This document shows, piece after piece, positions 1-10,692 of a DNA stretch of 37,201 bases (within the stretch, counting starts at the first letter, position 1; every line of letters begins with the position of its first letter). The notes below the pieces were generated by a model. The model was given only the letters and a program-made list of their open reading frames with translations, made no database searches and was not told the DNA's origin. Source of the DNA: Bacillus sp. AFS041924 (GTDB taxonomy: Bacteria; Bacillota; Bacilli; Bacillales; Bacillaceae_G). Made by a program: the position numbers and the translations under genes. The stretch lies in contig NZ_NULG01000015.1 in assembly GCF_002577195.1 (NCBI RefSeq), positions 1 through 37,201 on the forward strand, given 5' to 3'.

Positions 1-38
1 TTCAAAGTTCACTTTGTCGCCTTGTCTCTTGGCGACTT
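1..38 (-). other. 5' leader of an rRNA operon (partial)
   Basis: Read on the minus strand, the sequence just downstream of the rRNA-type promoter holds an inverted repeat, GTCGCC at 36-31 and GGCGAC at 21-16, followed by GTGAACTTTGAA running off the edge. Such a hairpin and the CTTTGAAAAC-type sequence are typical of Bacillus pre-16S leaders. The 16S gene itself is not in the window, so this is an inference from the leader and from the gyrA-rrn order known in B. subtilis. Confidence 0.65.
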
Positions 39-42
39 CTAT

Positions 43-71
43 ATAATATCAAACGTTTAACTGTTGGTCAA
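43..71 (-). promoter_or_regulatory. Sigma-A promoter of a downstream rRNA operon
   Basis: On the minus strand, TTGACC (71-66) and TATTAT (48-43) are separated by 17 bases, and an A/T-rich stretch with A and T runs (about 75-118) lies just upstream like an UP element. Transcription would start near 36-38 and run off the left edge. The strong -35, optimal spacing, UP-like sequence and leader hairpin point to an rRNA promoter. A second upstream promoter was not convincingly found. Confidence 0.65.
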
Positions 72-371
72 TAGTTTTTATAAAATAATTTCAAAAAAAA
101 ATACGCTAACTATAATTTAGTAGTATTTCTCTCCATTCGAGCTATTACTGTATTGGATAGAATATGAATATCATAAATACATTTGTCTAAATACTATCAA
201 AAGAATCATAATCTAGTTCAACACATATATTATCATTATATAATTCCTCCCGATCGTATTTGAAACGTAATCGATTAAAAGAATTAATACTATTCTATAT
301 CCTACAGTATGATAGAAACGACTAATACACACATGTAGCAGTTTCAATTAGAACTTCCATTAGATAATAAC
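72..371. other. Gene-free spacer between gyrA and the rRNA promoter
   Basis: This stretch is AT-rich with no credible coding frame on either strand. The part next to the promoter is A/T-run rich and may act as an UP element. No further terminator, tRNA or repeat was seen. Confidence 0.6.
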
Positions 372-403
372 AAAAAAAGAGAGAACATATTTGTTCTCTC
401 TTT
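372..403 (-). terminator. Rho-independent terminator of gyrA
   Basis: An 11-bp stem (376-386 with 393-403) encloses a 6-base loop and is followed on the minus strand by a run of seven T. It begins about ten bases after the gyrA stop codon and separates gyrA from the rRNA promoter. Confidence 0.85.
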
Positions 404-412
404 ACTAATCAT

Positions 413-2926
413 CTATTCTTCTGTTGTTTCAGTCACATCTTTGCTTTCTAGAGTTGATGATTCAGCTTCGTTGTCTGCTTCATCTTCAGTTTCAACTTCC
501 TCTTCTTTAGCTGCAATAGCAACAGTAGCAACATGACCTTCTTGATCTAATTTAATTAATTTTACACCTTGTGTAACTCGTCCTAAACGTGAGATTTGAC
601 TAATTGGCATACGAATGATTACGCCAGATTCAGTGATTAGCATTAAATCCTCTTCATCGCTAACACATTTTAAAGAGATCATCTTACCGTTTTTCTCTGT
701 AACATTTAGTGTTTTTAAACCTTTTCCACCACGGCTCTGAATACGGTACTCTTCTTGAGCAGTTCGTTTACCAAATCCGTGTTCTGTAACAACTAAAATA
801 TCTAAGTGTTCCTCAACTACTTCCATCCCTACAACATAATCATCGTCTGAAAGTGTAATTGCTTTAACACCTGTAGCTGTTCTTCCCATAGATCTAACGT
901 CTTCTTCATTAAAACGGATAATCATCCCTTTTGATGTACCTACCACTATATCTTTAGTACTATCAGTTAAACGTACAGAGATTACATCATCATCTTCTTT
1001 TAAATTAATGGCGATTAATCCGTTTGTACGAATATTTGCGAAAGCAGATAATGGAACACGCTTTGCAATTCCCTGTTTAGTAGTAAAGAATAAATACCAG
1101 TCATCTAAAAATTCACTAACTGGAATTATAGCATTTATACTTTCATCCTTATCAATTTCTAGTAAGTTTACAATTGGAAGTCCTTTAGCAGTACGGCTAA
1201 ATTCAGGGACTTCGTAACCTTTAGAACGATATACTTTTCCTTTGTTTGTAAAGAATAATATCGTATCATGAGTTGAAGTAGTCAGTAAGTGTTCTAGGAA
1301 ATCATCATCATTTGTTCCCATTCCTTGAATACCTCGGCCACCTCTACGTTGAGAACGATAAGTAGAAATTGGTAATCGTTTGATATATCCATTATGGGTT
1401 AAGCTAACGATAATGTTTTCTACTGGAATTAAATCTTCATCTTCAATCATTTCAACTCCACCAGGAACAATTGCAGTTCTGCGTTTATCATTATATTGTT
1501 CTTTTAACTGTGTTAACTCTTCACGAATAATTTCAAGAACACGCTCTTCATCTGCAAGAATAGCTTTCAATTCTGCAATTAATTTAACTAATTCTTGATA
1601 TTCTTCTTCAATTTTTTCACGTTCTAATCCAGTTAAACGTTGTAATCTCATATCTAAAATTGCTTGAGCTTGTTTTTCTGATAAAGAAAATGTCTCCATT
1701 AATCCATTCTTAGCAATTTCTCCAGTTTGCGAAGCTCTAATTAGGCTAATTACTTCATCTAAATGATCTAAAGCTACTTTTAAACCTTCTAAAATATGTG
1801 CACGAGCTTCTGCTTTTTCTAATTCAAATTTAGTTCTACGTTTAATAACTTCAATTTGATGATCTAAGTAATGTTTTAGGCAGCTTTTTAAAGATAATAC
1901 TTTAGGTTCACCGTTAACTAGCGCTAAAAGGTTTATGCCAAAGCTTGTTTGTATAGCAGTTTGTTTATATAAATTATTTAATAATACATTTGCATTTGCA
2001 TCTCTTCTTACTTCAATGACAATACGCATACCATTTCTGTCAGATTCATCTCGAAGATCTGTAATACCATCAATTTTTTTGTCACGAACTAGTTCTGCTA
2101 TTCGCTCTACTAACTTCGCTTTATTTACTTGGTATGGTAATTCAGTAACGATTATTGTTTGTCTTCCGTTAGCTTTTTCTTCAATTTCAACTTTACCTCT
2201 GATAATAATAGAGCCTTTACCAGTTTCATAAGCTTTGCGAATCCCAGATTTACCTAAAATCATTCCTGAAGTAGGGAAGTCAGGTCCCTGAACATATTCC
2301 ATAAGTTCCTGTGTAGTAAGTTCAGGATCTTTACTTAGAGCAAGAACACCATCGATTATCTCGCCTAATTGGTGTGGTGGAATATTCGTAGCCATACCAA
2401 CCGCAATACCTGTAGCACCGTTAACCAGTAAGTTAGGAAAACGAGCTGGTAAAACAATTGGTTCTCTTTCAGATCCATCATAGTTATCTTGAAAATCAAT
2501 TGTATTTTTATTAATATCACGGATCAATTCCATTGAAATTTTAGACATTCTAGCTTCCGTATAACGCATTGCTGCTGCAGCATCTCCGTCTACTGAACCA
2601 AAATTCCCATGGCCATCTACAAGCATATAGCGGAAGTTAAAATCCTGTGCCATTCGTACCATCGTTTCATAAACCGCAGAGTCACCATGTGGATGATACT
2701 TACCAATTACTTCACCAACAATACGAGCTGATTTTTTATAAGCTTTTTCTGCCGTCATGCCTAAATCGTTCATCGCATATAAGATTCTTCGGTGTACAGG
2801 CTTTAAGCCATCTCTAACATCGGGTAATGCACGTGAGACAATTACACTCATTGCATAATCTAGGAAGGAATTACGCATCTCATTGCTTATGTTAATTTCT
2901 TTAATTTGTTGATTTTCATTCAACAT
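413..2926 (-). CDS. gyrA: DNA gyrase subunit A
   Basis: This is the DNA breakage-reunion subunit of gyrase, which with GyrB introduces negative supercoils using ATP. The 837-residue protein starts at the ATG at 2926, five bases after a GGGAGGT ribosome site; the GTG at 2932 overlaps that site. The catalytic tyrosine is Y122 in RYTEAR. The quinolone-determining segment [10 protein letters not shown] carries Ser83 and Glu87, the wild-type, susceptible-like state. The [10 protein letters not shown] GyrA box lies in the C-terminal DNA-wrapping half, and the protein ends in an acidic Glu/Asp-rich tail. It follows gyrB by 69 bases on the same strand and is probably cotranscribed. Identity is secure. 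Confidence 0.98.
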   Translation of the reverse strand: MLNENQQIKEINISNEMRNSFLDYAMSVIVSRALPDVRDGLKPVHRRILYAMNDLGMTAEKAYKKSARIVGEVIGKYHPHGDSAVYETMVRMAQDFNFRYMLVDGHGNFGSVDGDAAAAMRYTEARMSKISMELIRDINKNTIDFQDNYDGSEREPIVLPARFPNLLVNGATGIAVGMATNIPPHQLGEIIDGVLALSKDPELTTQELMEYVQGPDFPTSGMILGKSGIRKAYETGKGSIIIRGKVEIEEKANGRQTIIVTELPYQVNKAKLVERIAELVRDKKIDGITDLRDESDRNGMRIVIEVRRDANANVLLNNLYKQTAIQTSFGINLLALVNGEPKVLSLKSCLKHYLDHQIEVIKRRTKFELEKAEARAHILEGLKVALDHLDEVISLIRASQTGEIAKNGLMETFSLSEKQAQAILDMRLQRLTGLEREKIEEEYQELVKLIAELKAILADEERVLEIIREELTQLKEQYNDKRRTAIVPGGVEMIEDEDLIPVENIIVSLTHNGYIKRLPISTYRSQRRGGRGIQGMGTNDDDFLEHLLTTSTHDTILFFTNKGKVYRSKGYEVPEFSRTAKGLPIVNLLEIDKDESINAIIPVSEFLDDWYLFFTTKQGIAKRVPLSAFANIRTNGLIAINLKEDDDVISVRLTDSTKDIVVGTSKGMIIRFNEEDVRSMGRTATGVKAITLSDDDYVVGMEVVEEHLDILVVTEHGFGKRTAQEEYRIQSRGGKGLKTLNVTEKNGKMISLKCVSDEEDLMLITESGVIIRMPISQISRLGRVTQGVKLIKLDQEGHVATVAIAAKEEEVETEDEADNEAESSTLESKDVTETTEE

Positions 2927-2960
2927 CGGCACCTCCCTTTATTTTACGTTACTACGTAGG

Positions 2961-2984
2961 AAAAGGAGCATGATTGCTCCTTTT
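2961..2984 (-). other. Hairpin in the gyrB-gyrA spacer
   Basis: A perfect 10-bp stem (2961-2970 with 2975-2984) closes a 4-base loop between the gyrB stop and the gyrA ribosome site. The T tract after it on the minus strand is only four long, so it may be an inefficient terminator, an RNA-processing site or a stabiliser that adjusts GyrA relative to GyrB. Confidence 0.55.
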
Positions 2985-2995
2985 ATATTTACTTA

Positions 2996-4930
<1,935 letters not shown>

Positions 4931-4954
4931 TCACCTACTTTTCTTATTTTACAT

Positions 4955-5005
4955 AAAAAAATCTATAAATTTTAGCTATGCTTATTAGGCGGCTTAGTAG
5001 ATTTT
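4955..5005 (-). terminator. Probable terminator or attenuator between recF and gyrB
   Basis: On the minus strand an outer stem pairs 5005-4998 with 4965-4958, with a smaller imperfect hairpin inside, and a run of seven T follows (4961-4955). It lies between the recF stop and the gyrB ribosome site, so it could partly uncouple gyrB from the dnaA-recF transcript. Confidence 0.5.
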
Positions 5006-5016
5006 AAAAATATTAC

Positions 5017-6138
5017 TTATTGAGAATCATTTACTATTGTTCCATGTGAAACATTTATAATATTAGCTTGCTTTATCGTTTCGTGCTGAATCCCGTCGAC
5101 ACTTGTCGTTGTAACAAAAGTCTGCACTTTATTCTGAATTGCATTTAATAAATGTGTTTGACGATAGTCATCTAGCTCTGAAAGAACATCATCTAATAAA
5201 AGTATAGGATATTCTCCAACTTCCTCTTTAATCAGTTCAATTTCTGCTAGTTTCAATGAAAGAGCTGTTGTCCGCTGCTGTCCCTGTGACCCAAAGGTCT
5301 GAACGTTTTTATCATTTACCATAAAAACTAAGTCATCTCTATGCGGACCGAGCAATGTTGTACCTCTGGATACTTCACGCTCTTTTTCAGCTTCGAATTG
5401 TTTTATGTACTCATCTTCCATTTTCGTCAAATCTGTTAAATCTGATACATTAATGCTTGGTTTATATATAATTTCTAGTTTTTCGGTCTCTCTAGAAATT
5501 TGACTATGAATAGGCGATGCCCAATCTTGTAGTAATTTTATAAACGAAATTCGTTTCTCAATTATTTTTACGGCATGTTTTACAAGCTGAGATGTTAGGA
5601 CTTCAAGCATTAAATAGTTCCGGTCTCGGCTAGTTTGTAATGTTCTTAGTAGTGAATTTCGCTGTTGGAGGATTCTCTGATACTGACTTAGATCATGTAG
5701 GTAAACAGGCGAAACTTGTCCTAGTTCCATATCTAGGAATTTACGACGCACTTGTGGACTACCTTTTACTAAATGTAAATCTTCCGGTGCAAACATAACG
5801 ACATTCATTACGCCTATATATTGGCTTAACTTCATCTGTTCAAGATGGTTGAGCTTTGCTTTCTTGCCTTTCTTTGAGAGGATTAATTGTAGTGTTACTT
5901 GCTGGTTTTTCTTTTGTAACGTACCTTTTATTGTACCATATTCTTCGTCCCAACGTATCATTTCTTTGTCATTGCTTGTACGATGGGACTTTGTTAAAGC
6001 TAGCACATAAATGGATTCCATTAAATTTGTTTTACCTTGGGCATTTTCACCAATAATGACATTAACATTGTTTTGGAAATTTAACTCAAGGTTTTCATAA
6101 TTACGATATTGTTTTAGTTGTAAATCTTTAATATACAA
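5017..6138 (-). CDS. recF: DNA replication and repair protein RecF
   Basis: RecF is an SMC/ABC-like ATPase that loads RecA with RecO and RecR at gapped or stalled replication forks. The 373-residue protein has the Walker A sequence GENAQGKTN near residue 32, the signature region [19 protein letters not shown], and the Walker B sequence [13 protein letters not shown] in the last quarter. The start is a TTG at 6138 with a GGGGGA ribosome site seven bases upstream, and the N-terminus [14 protein letters not shown] matches the family. It lies 17 bases downstream of yaaA, so the two are translationally close. Its 3' end contains a one-mismatch parS-like sequence (5038-5053). Confidence 0.97.
   Translation of the reverse strand: MYIKDLQLKQYRNYENLELNFQNNVNVIIGENAQGKTNLMESIYVLALTKSHRTSNDKEMIRWDEEYGTIKGTLQKKNQQVTLQLILSKKGKKAKLNHLEQMKLSQYIGVMNVVMFAPEDLHLVKGSPQVRRKFLDMELGQVSPVYLHDLSQYQRILQQRNSLLRTLQTSRDRNYLMLEVLTSQLVKHAVKIIEKRISFIKLLQDWASPIHSQISRETEKLEIIYKPSINVSDLTDLTKMEDEYIKQFEAEKEREVSRGTTLLGPHRDDLVFMVNDKNVQTFGSQGQQRTTALSLKLAEIELIKEEVGEYPILLLDDVLSELDDYRQTHLLNAIQNKVQTFVTTTSVDGIQHETIKQANIINVSHGTIVNDSQ
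5038..5053. promoter_or_regulatory. Degenerate parS-like site inside recF
   Basis: Compared with the B. subtilis parS consensus TGTTNCACGTGAAACA, this 16-mer differs only at one central base (C to T). It lies in the coding sequence for the RecF C-terminus. Degenerate parS sites can bind ParB weakly, but function here is only inferred. Confidence 0.35.
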
Positions 6139-6155
6139 TGGGATTCCCCCAAAAC

Positions 6156-6374
6156 TTAAGAAGTTATAATATATGAACCTATTCCGGTGATCGAAACTGT
6201 ATCATTTAAAACTAATTTTTTTCCTCTTCTATTTTCAGGCTCATTGTTTACAAAGATTTCATGCTCCGCTAAAAACCATTTAGCCATTCCACCCGTATCA
6301 ATTACTCCTGCAAGCTTTAAAAATTGACCTAATGTAATATATTCTGTTTTGATTTTAACTTTTTCGTTTTTCAT
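6156..6374 (-). CDS. yaaA: S4-domain RNA-binding protein YaaA
   Basis: This small 72-residue protein belongs to the S4-domain family encoded between dnaN and recF in Bacilli. The S4 fold covers most of the chain: [21 protein letters not shown], then [13 protein letters not shown], with the basic GKK turn typical of RNA binders. Its exact role is not settled in the family; a ribosome-linked function has been suggested. A GGGTGG ribosome site precedes the ATG. The position upstream of recF is conserved. Confidence 0.9.
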   Translation of the reverse strand: MKNEKVKIKTEYITLGQFLKLAGVIDTGGMAKWFLAEHEIFVNNEPENRRGKKLVLNDTVSITGIGSYIITS

Positions 6375-6461
6375 TTTTTACCACCCTCAGATATCCATTC
6401 CTTAATTGTACTAAACTTCTGTAAGAAAAAAAACAGTTAACCCTTATTTTGTCTATTAAGT

Positions 6462-6575
6462 AAAAAAAAGACTGACCTAAATGAACTATGCATTCCCCAA
6501 ACTAATTTGTAGAATAAATTTTTTATTTATTCTCTAGATTCATTGGAGATTGCTAGTCCATTCCGTTTAGGTCAG
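6462..6575 (-). terminator. Large structured terminator-like element between dnaN and yaaA
   Basis: On the minus strand a 10-bp outer stem, CTGACCTAAA (6575-6566) with its complement (6481-6472), encloses about 84 bases and is followed by eight T (6469-6462). Inside, a second perfect 9-bp hairpin pairs 6511-6519 with 6525-6533. It starts about 20 bases after the dnaN stop. It can terminate transcription, but the long interior is unusual for a simple terminator. Confidence 0.6.
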
Positions 6576-6598
6576 CCCCTTTCTTTAGAATTTACTAA

Positions 6599-7744
6599 CT
6601 AGTATGTGCGAACAGGTAAAATTAATTGCAATGTTCTCGAATCATTAACAGTGCGAATTAAAAATGGTCTCATAGCACCCGTAAATTGAATATAAATTTC
6701 AGGGCTTTCAATTGCTTTTAATGCATCCATTACATATTTCGCACTAAAAGAAATTTTCAATTCTTCACCTTTAATATCTTCACAAACGATTTCATCTACT
6801 ACTTTACCAATTTCAGGTGAATAAGAAGAAACATTAATAACTGAGTTACCTACTGTTTCTAAGTGAACAACGTTATTTCTTCCTTCTCTTGCTAATAAAG
6901 AAGCACGGTCGATTGCTTGTAAGAACTCTTTTGTCATTACAGTAAGTTCCGTTTTACTTTCACTCGGAATCAGTTTTGATGTATCTGGATAATTTCCTTC
7001 TAATAATCGAGTAAAGAATAATAAATGTTTTGTTTTAAATAATGCTTGATGTTCTGTTAAGACAATTTCTACTTTTTCGTTATTATCATCAAGAATTTTA
7101 CTTAACTCGTTTAAACTTTTCCCAGGAATTACAACACTAGCTTTAAACTCACTTGATAATGAACCATTATCAATTTTAGCTTGTCTTAAAGCAAGTCGAT
7201 GGCTGTCAGTTGCTATACAAGTTAGCTCTCCATTTTCAATTCTCCAATTAACGCCTGTTAAAATTGGCCTAGTTTCTGAAGTCGATACGGCAAAAACTGT
7301 TTGACGAATCATAAATTTTAATAAATCTGCAGAAATAGAAATTGTTTCATGTTCTTCAATTTGAGGAAGTAGTGGATATTCCTCTGAATCAAAGCCATTC
7401 AAGCTAAATTCAGTTTTTCCAGCTCTTATTGTTGTTACATAATTGTTATCTGACTCCAATTCGACAAAATCAGATGGTAATTTTTTTACAATATCACTGA
7501 AATATCGAGCATTTAATACAATGCTTCCAGTTCGTTTAACATCAACTAATTGCTGATCATCTAATATTGTTGGTAAATAAGATTCTATTGATATATCTGA
7601 ATCACTGCCTGTGAATGTTAATCCTTCATTTGTAACGACTAATTTAATACCAGTTAAGATTGGGATCGTTGTTCTTGATGAAACAGCTCTCATTACATCT
7701 TGTACAGCTTTAACAAGATAATCTTTTTGTACTGTAAATTTCAT
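6599..7744 (-). CDS. dnaN: DNA polymerase III sliding clamp (beta subunit)
   Basis: DnaN forms the ring-shaped dimer that tethers DNA polymerase III to DNA and recruits repair and initiation-control proteins. The 381-residue chain is of usual length for Bacilli and shows the three-domain clamp pattern, starting MKFTVQKDYLVKAVQDV and ending with the conserved LPVRTY motif that forms part of the protein-binding pocket. The ATG at 7744 follows an AAGGAG site with eight bases between. It lies downstream of dnaA across the origin unwinding region, and is presumably cotranscribed with dnaA and subject to DnaA autoregulation. Confidence 0.98.
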   Translation of the reverse strand: MKFTVQKDYLVKAVQDVMRAVSSRTTIPILTGIKLVVTNEGLTFTGSDSDISIESYLPTILDDQQLVDVKRTGSIVLNARYFSDIVKKLPSDFVELESDNNYVTTIRAGKTEFSLNGFDSEEYPLLPQIEEHETISISADLLKFMIRQTVFAVSTSETRPILTGVNWRIENGELTCIATDSHRLALRQAKIDNGSLSSEFKASVVIPGKSLNELSKILDDNNEKVEIVLTEHQALFKTKHLLFFTRLLEGNYPDTSKLIPSESKTELTVMTKEFLQAIDRASLLAREGRNNVVHLETVGNSVINVSSYSPEIGKVVDEIVCEDIKGEELKISFSAKYVMDALKAIESPEIYIQFTGAMRPFLIRTVNDSRTLQLILPVRTY

Positions 7745-7780
7745 TGTTTGTACTCCTTATATAATTTATAAAATAATATA

Positions 7781-7889
7781 GTAATAGTAGTAGGGCCTGT
7801 GAATTTGTGGATAACTGTATTTTATTAAAGAAAAATAAGTCTATCAACATGTGGATAGACTGTGTAAAAAAGATAGAAAGTTATGCACA
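7781..7889. other. oriC, downstream part: DnaA boxes, GC-rich patch and DnaA-trios
   Basis: Between dnaA and dnaN, perfect DnaA boxes (TTATNCACA) occur at 7806-7814 (minus) and 7881-7889 (plus), with a one-mismatch box at 7850-7858. Reading the minus strand from the 7806-7814 box there is AATTCACAG, then GGCCC (7797-7793), then the triplets TAC TAC TAT TAC TAT (7792-7778), then a long A/T tract. This layout is that of the B. subtilis basal unwinding system, where DnaA loads on the trios and opens the duplex. Function is inferred from that match. Confidence 0.85.
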
Positions 7890-7900
7890 GGTAAATAACT

Positions 7901-9247
7901 CTACTGATTTAATTTTTCGTTGATCTCTTTAATTTGAGACTGCAGCTGTGAGTCCGTTTCAACTAGTTTTGAAATTTTTTCATGTGCATGAATAACAGTT
8001 GTATGGTCTCGGCCTCCAAACTCTTCTCCTATTTTAGGTAAAGAATGGTCTGTAAGCTCTCTTGAAAGATACATTGCAACCTGTCTTGGGAATGCGACAG
8101 ATTTTGTACGCTTCTTAGCTTTAAAATCCTCTAATTTAATATTAAAAAATTCTCCAACTGTTCGTTGAATATCGTGTATTGATAATGTCTTAGGCTTCGT
8201 CGCTGTAATTAAATTCTTTAAGGCTTCAGCGGCTACGCTAGCATTTATATCTTTATTAATTAACGATGAATAAGCAACTACGCGAATAAGTGCTCCTTCT
8301 AATTCACGAATATTTGTATCGATTTGATTTGCTATATATAACATTACCTCATTTGGAATATCTAACCCTTCAGCTTTAGCCTTTTTACGTAAGATTGCAA
8401 TCCTAGTTTCTAAATCTGGTGGTGTAATATCCGTAATAAGGCCCCATTCAAATCGTGAACGAAGTCGATCTTCTAATGTAGGAATTTCTTTAGGTGGTCG
8501 GTCACTCGAGATAATGATTTGTTTACTTTCTTCATGAAGTGTATTAAACGTATGGAAAAACTCTTCCTGTGTTTGTTCTTTTCCAGCTAAGAACTGAATA
8601 TCATCTATAAGTAGCACGTCTACATTACGGTACTTATTTCTAAATTCAATTGCCTTATTATCACGTATGGAATTAATGAACTCATTTGTAAATTTTTCTG
8701 ATGATAAATAAACGACTTTGGCGTTTGGATTATGCTCAAGTACATAGTGTCCAATTGCGTGCATTAAGTGGGTTTTTCCTAATCCAACGCCCCCATATAT
8801 AAATAATGGGTTATAGGCTTTTGCAGGTGCCTCAGCAACAGCTAATGATGCTGCGTGGGCAAAACGGTTCCCTGAACCAATTACGAATGTATCAAAAGTA
8901 TATTTAGGGTTTAACATACTTTGGTTGAACTCTACTGGTTCCTCAAATTTAACTTTAGCCTTAACTGCCGGTATATTCATTTCTATTTCTTCTACATGGT
9001 TTTGAGGAAGGATAAATTTGATTTCTAATTCCGCTCCAGTTATTTCTAATACTGTATCCATTATTAAAGAAGAATACTTTGACTCAAGCCAATCACGAGC
9101 GAATTCATTCGGGGCAATTATTGTTAGCGTATCATTCTTTAAAGAAAATGCCTTTGTTGATTTTAGCCATGTTTCAAAGCTTGGCTTACTTATCTTTTTT
9201 TCTATCTCTGCTAGAACCCTAGACCACAGATCCCCTATATTCTCCAA
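7901..9247 (-). CDS. dnaA: Chromosomal replication initiator DnaA
   Basis: DnaA is the AAA+ protein that binds DnaA boxes, melts oriC and loads the helicase. The start is set to a TTG at 9247 (LENIGDLW..., read as Met), eight bases after GGAGGG; the in-frame TTG at 9289 lacks a ribosome site and adds a non-conserved extension. The resulting 448 residues show an N-terminal interaction domain, Walker [10 protein letters not shown], Walker [10 protein letters not shown], the arginine-finger/sensor region and the C-terminal DnaA-box helix-turn-helix with [15 protein letters not shown]. Boxes upstream (9385-9646) overlap its promoter region and imply autoregulation. Confidence 0.97.
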   Translation of the reverse strand: MENIGDLWSRVLAEIEKKISKPSFETWLKSTKAFSLKNDTLTIIAPNEFARDWLESKYSSLIMDTVLEITGAELEIKFILPQNHVEEIEMNIPAVKAKVKFEEPVEFNQSMLNPKYTFDTFVIGSGNRFAHAASLAVAEAPAKAYNPLFIYGGVGLGKTHLMHAIGHYVLEHNPNAKVVYLSSEKFTNEFINSIRDNKAIEFRNKYRNVDVLLIDDIQFLAGKEQTQEEFFHTFNTLHEESKQIIISSDRPPKEIPTLEDRLRSRFEWGLITDITPPDLETRIAILRKKAKAEGLDIPNEVMLYIANQIDTNIRELEGALIRVVAYSSLINKDINASVAAEALKNLITATKPKTLSIHDIQRTVGEFFNIKLEDFKAKKRTKSVAFPRQVAMYLSRELTDHSLPKIGEEFGGRDHTTVIHAHEKISKLVETDSQLQSQIKEINEKLNQ

Positions 9248-9268
9248 ACAGTAATCCCTCCTTACAAA

Positions 9269-9291
9269 GCTTGTATAACTTTTGTACAAGC
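9269..9291 (-). promoter_or_regulatory. Inverted repeat in the dnaA 5' untranslated region
   Basis: Seven-base arms GCTTGTA and TACAAGC flank nine bases directly upstream of the dnaA ribosome site. The arrangement could be an operator or an mRNA hairpin affecting dnaA expression. No regulator is recognised. Confidence 0.35.
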
Positions 9292-9384
9292 ATATAAATT
9301 AAGTATTTATTTTTATTCATTCTCCTGAATATGCGGTATTTTATAAATCTGCAAAAATCCACTTTATTTGACAGTATTCACCTA

Positions 9385-9646
9385 TGTGGATAACTTTAAA
9401 ATGGTACAAGTGTAAAACCTGTCCACAAGTTATTAACATCTGTGGACAATTAATAATTAAAAACAACTTGTCCAAAGTGGAAAACAAATTAATAATATCA
9501 AAAAACTTTAGTTATTTCAATGAGTAGTTAATGTTATCCACATGCTAATCCACTTGTTTAAAAAAATTGTCCACAGAAAAGTAACTTGTGTAAAAAGTGT
9601 CAATAACTATTGTGGGTAAAAAAAGTGCAGGAAAATATTATCCACA
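9385..9646. other. oriC, upstream part: DnaA-box cluster
   Basis: Perfect TTATCCACA boxes lie at 9385-9393 (minus), 9534-9542 (plus) and 9638-9646 (plus). One-mismatch boxes lie at 9441-9449 (minus), 9567-9575 (plus), 9587-9595 (minus) and 9611-9619 (minus), with weaker matches nearby, for example at 9419-9427. This corresponds to the incAB part of the B. subtilis origin, located between rpmH and dnaA. It should help assemble DnaA for unwinding next to dnaN and repress dnaA. Confidence 0.9.
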
Positions 9647-9919
9647 GAGCACTTAACAATTTCTTTAAAAGGGGAAGAAATGCTTTTTTAGTAATTTTTT
9701 TATTCATTTAAAATTTAGTTACGAAAATTTTTCGACACCGTTATTTTTTTGCTTTGATTATTTGTTTATAAATTTATTGGAGGGAAATGATAGGAGTAAA
9801 ACTTATTTTTTTAATTTAAATTAAGTTATTTCATTTTCTTTTTTCCTTTATAAAACTAACTGGATCAACTGTTCTTCAAAAAATGGAAATAATTATTCGT
9901 TATGATTTAACTTCTTACA
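9647..9919. other. Gene-free AT-rich stretch between oriC and rpmH promoter
   Basis: This stretch is very AT-rich with T and A runs and no credible gene on either strand. A 10-codon frame with a good ribosome site at 9787 was considered and not called. The region probably contributes to the easily melted, protein-organised origin. Confidence 0.6.
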
Positions 9920-9949
9920 TTGACATTAATGGTAGTTATTCTTTATAAT
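9920..9949 (+). promoter_or_regulatory. Sigma-A promoter of rpmH
   Basis: Exact consensus hexamers TTGACA (9920-9925) and TATAAT (9944-9949) are separated by 18 bases, about 47 bases before the rpmH start. This is the strongest promoter match in the window and fits a highly expressed ribosomal protein gene. Confidence 0.85.
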
Positions 9950-9995
9950 TTATAGGACTGTCTATTACAGTAATTCCTCAGGGAGGTGTCATATA

Positions 9996-10130
9996 ATGAA
10001 AAGAACATATCAACCAAACAAACGTAAACGTAGCAAAGTACATGGTTTCCGCAGCCGTATGAGCACTGCAAACGGACGTAAAGTTCTAGCTGCTCGTCGT
10101 CGTAAAGGAAGAAAAGTATTATCTGCGTAG
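9996..10130 (+). CDS. rpmH: 50S ribosomal protein L34
   Basis: L34 is a small, very basic protein of the large ribosomal subunit. The 44-residue chain starts [14 protein letters not shown] and ends GRKVLSA; the full length matches the family exactly. GGGAGGTG lies seven to eight bases before the ATG. It is the first gene to the right of the origin, with its own strong promoter and a terminator directly after the stop, so part of its transcripts end before rnpA. Confidence 0.98.
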   Translation: MKRTYQPNKRKRSKVHGFRSRMSTANGRKVLAARRRKGRKVLSA

Positions 10131-10131
10131 G

Positions 10132-10154
10132 CCACTGTCAACAGTGGTCTTTTT
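10132..10154 (+). terminator. Terminator after rpmH
   Basis: CCACTG and CAGTGG arms (from 10132 and up to 10147) with a short loop are followed by CTTTTT. It starts one base after the rpmH stop and likely lowers read-through into rnpA. Confidence 0.75.
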
Positions 10155-10165
10155 CACTAATAAGA

Positions 10166-10220
10166 AGGTCCTTTTTTGCTTTTATGTCACAATTTGTAAG
10201 TAAAAAGGGCCTCATTTTTT
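10166..10220 (+). terminator. Second terminator-like inverted repeat before rnpA
   Basis: Arms at 10166-10176 and 10202-10212 pair over 11 bases with one G-U, followed by CATTTTTT. It lies 30 bases after the rpmH terminator. It may reinforce termination or serve as an RNA-processing stem in the rpmH-rnpA transcript. Confidence 0.5.
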
Positions 10221-10272
10221 ATAAAAAAATTGTTATGATAATTGAAGGAATCATTTGAGGTGTCAGTGGAAC

Positions 10273-10653
10273 ATGAACAAGAAAAACAGAATAAAAAAGA
10301 ATGCAGATTTTAGTCGCGTTTTTCAAGAGGGATCGTCAACTGCAAATCGACAATTTGTAATCTACACATTAAAAAAAGAAGATCAAAAACAATTTCGTAT
10401 TGGATTATCTGTTAGTAAGAAATTAGGTAATGCTGTAGTGCGAAATCACATTAAGAGATATATAAGACAAGCTCTTACTGAATTAAGTGATGATCTTCAT
10501 ATAAATAAGGATTACGTTGTGATCGCCAGGAAGCCCTGTACTGAACTACCTTTTAATGAATTTAAAAAAAGTTTAATTCATGTATTGAAAAGGGCGGAAG
10601 CGCTTAAAGTACGTGATTTAAATCATAAATTAGATAAAAATCAAATTAAGTAA
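10273..10653 (+). CDS. rnpA: Ribonuclease P protein component
   Basis: RnpA is the protein cofactor of RNase P, which removes the 5' leader of precursor tRNAs. The start at the ATG at 10273 follows GAGGTG by ten bases and gives 126 residues beginning [17 protein letters not shown]; a TTG at 10255 would add six atypical residues. The conserved RNR-type basic helix appears as [15 protein letters not shown], with His in place of the usual Arg in [21 protein letters not shown] and DYVVIARKP are typical. It is followed 39 bases later by yidC in the conserved rpmH-rnpA-yidC-khpB order. Confidence 0.95.
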   Translation: MNKKNRIKKNADFSRVFQEGSSTANRQFVIYTLKKEDQKQFRIGLSVSKKLGNAVVRNHIKRYIRQALTELSDDLHINKDYVVIARKPCTELPFNEFKKSLIHVLKRAEALKVRDLNHKLDKNQIK

Positions 10654-10692
10654 TTACATATTTAAATGTAACATCTTAAAGGAGGAACTAGT

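Noticed and set aside
1935-2231. 98-codon open frame antisense to gyrA
   Set aside because: It lies wholly within gyrA on the opposite strand and resembles no family; it is a product of gyrA codon usage.
9248-9289. Extended dnaA start at TTG 9289
   Set aside because: It has no ribosome site, falls in an inverted repeat, and adds 14 residues not found in DnaA; the TTG at 9247 has GGAGGG at ideal spacing.
9787-9819. Ten-codon frame with a good GGAGGG ribosome site between oriC and rpmH
   Set aside because: It is too short, has no clear promoter and reads as a hydrophobic decapeptide from AT-rich sequence; it may be chance.
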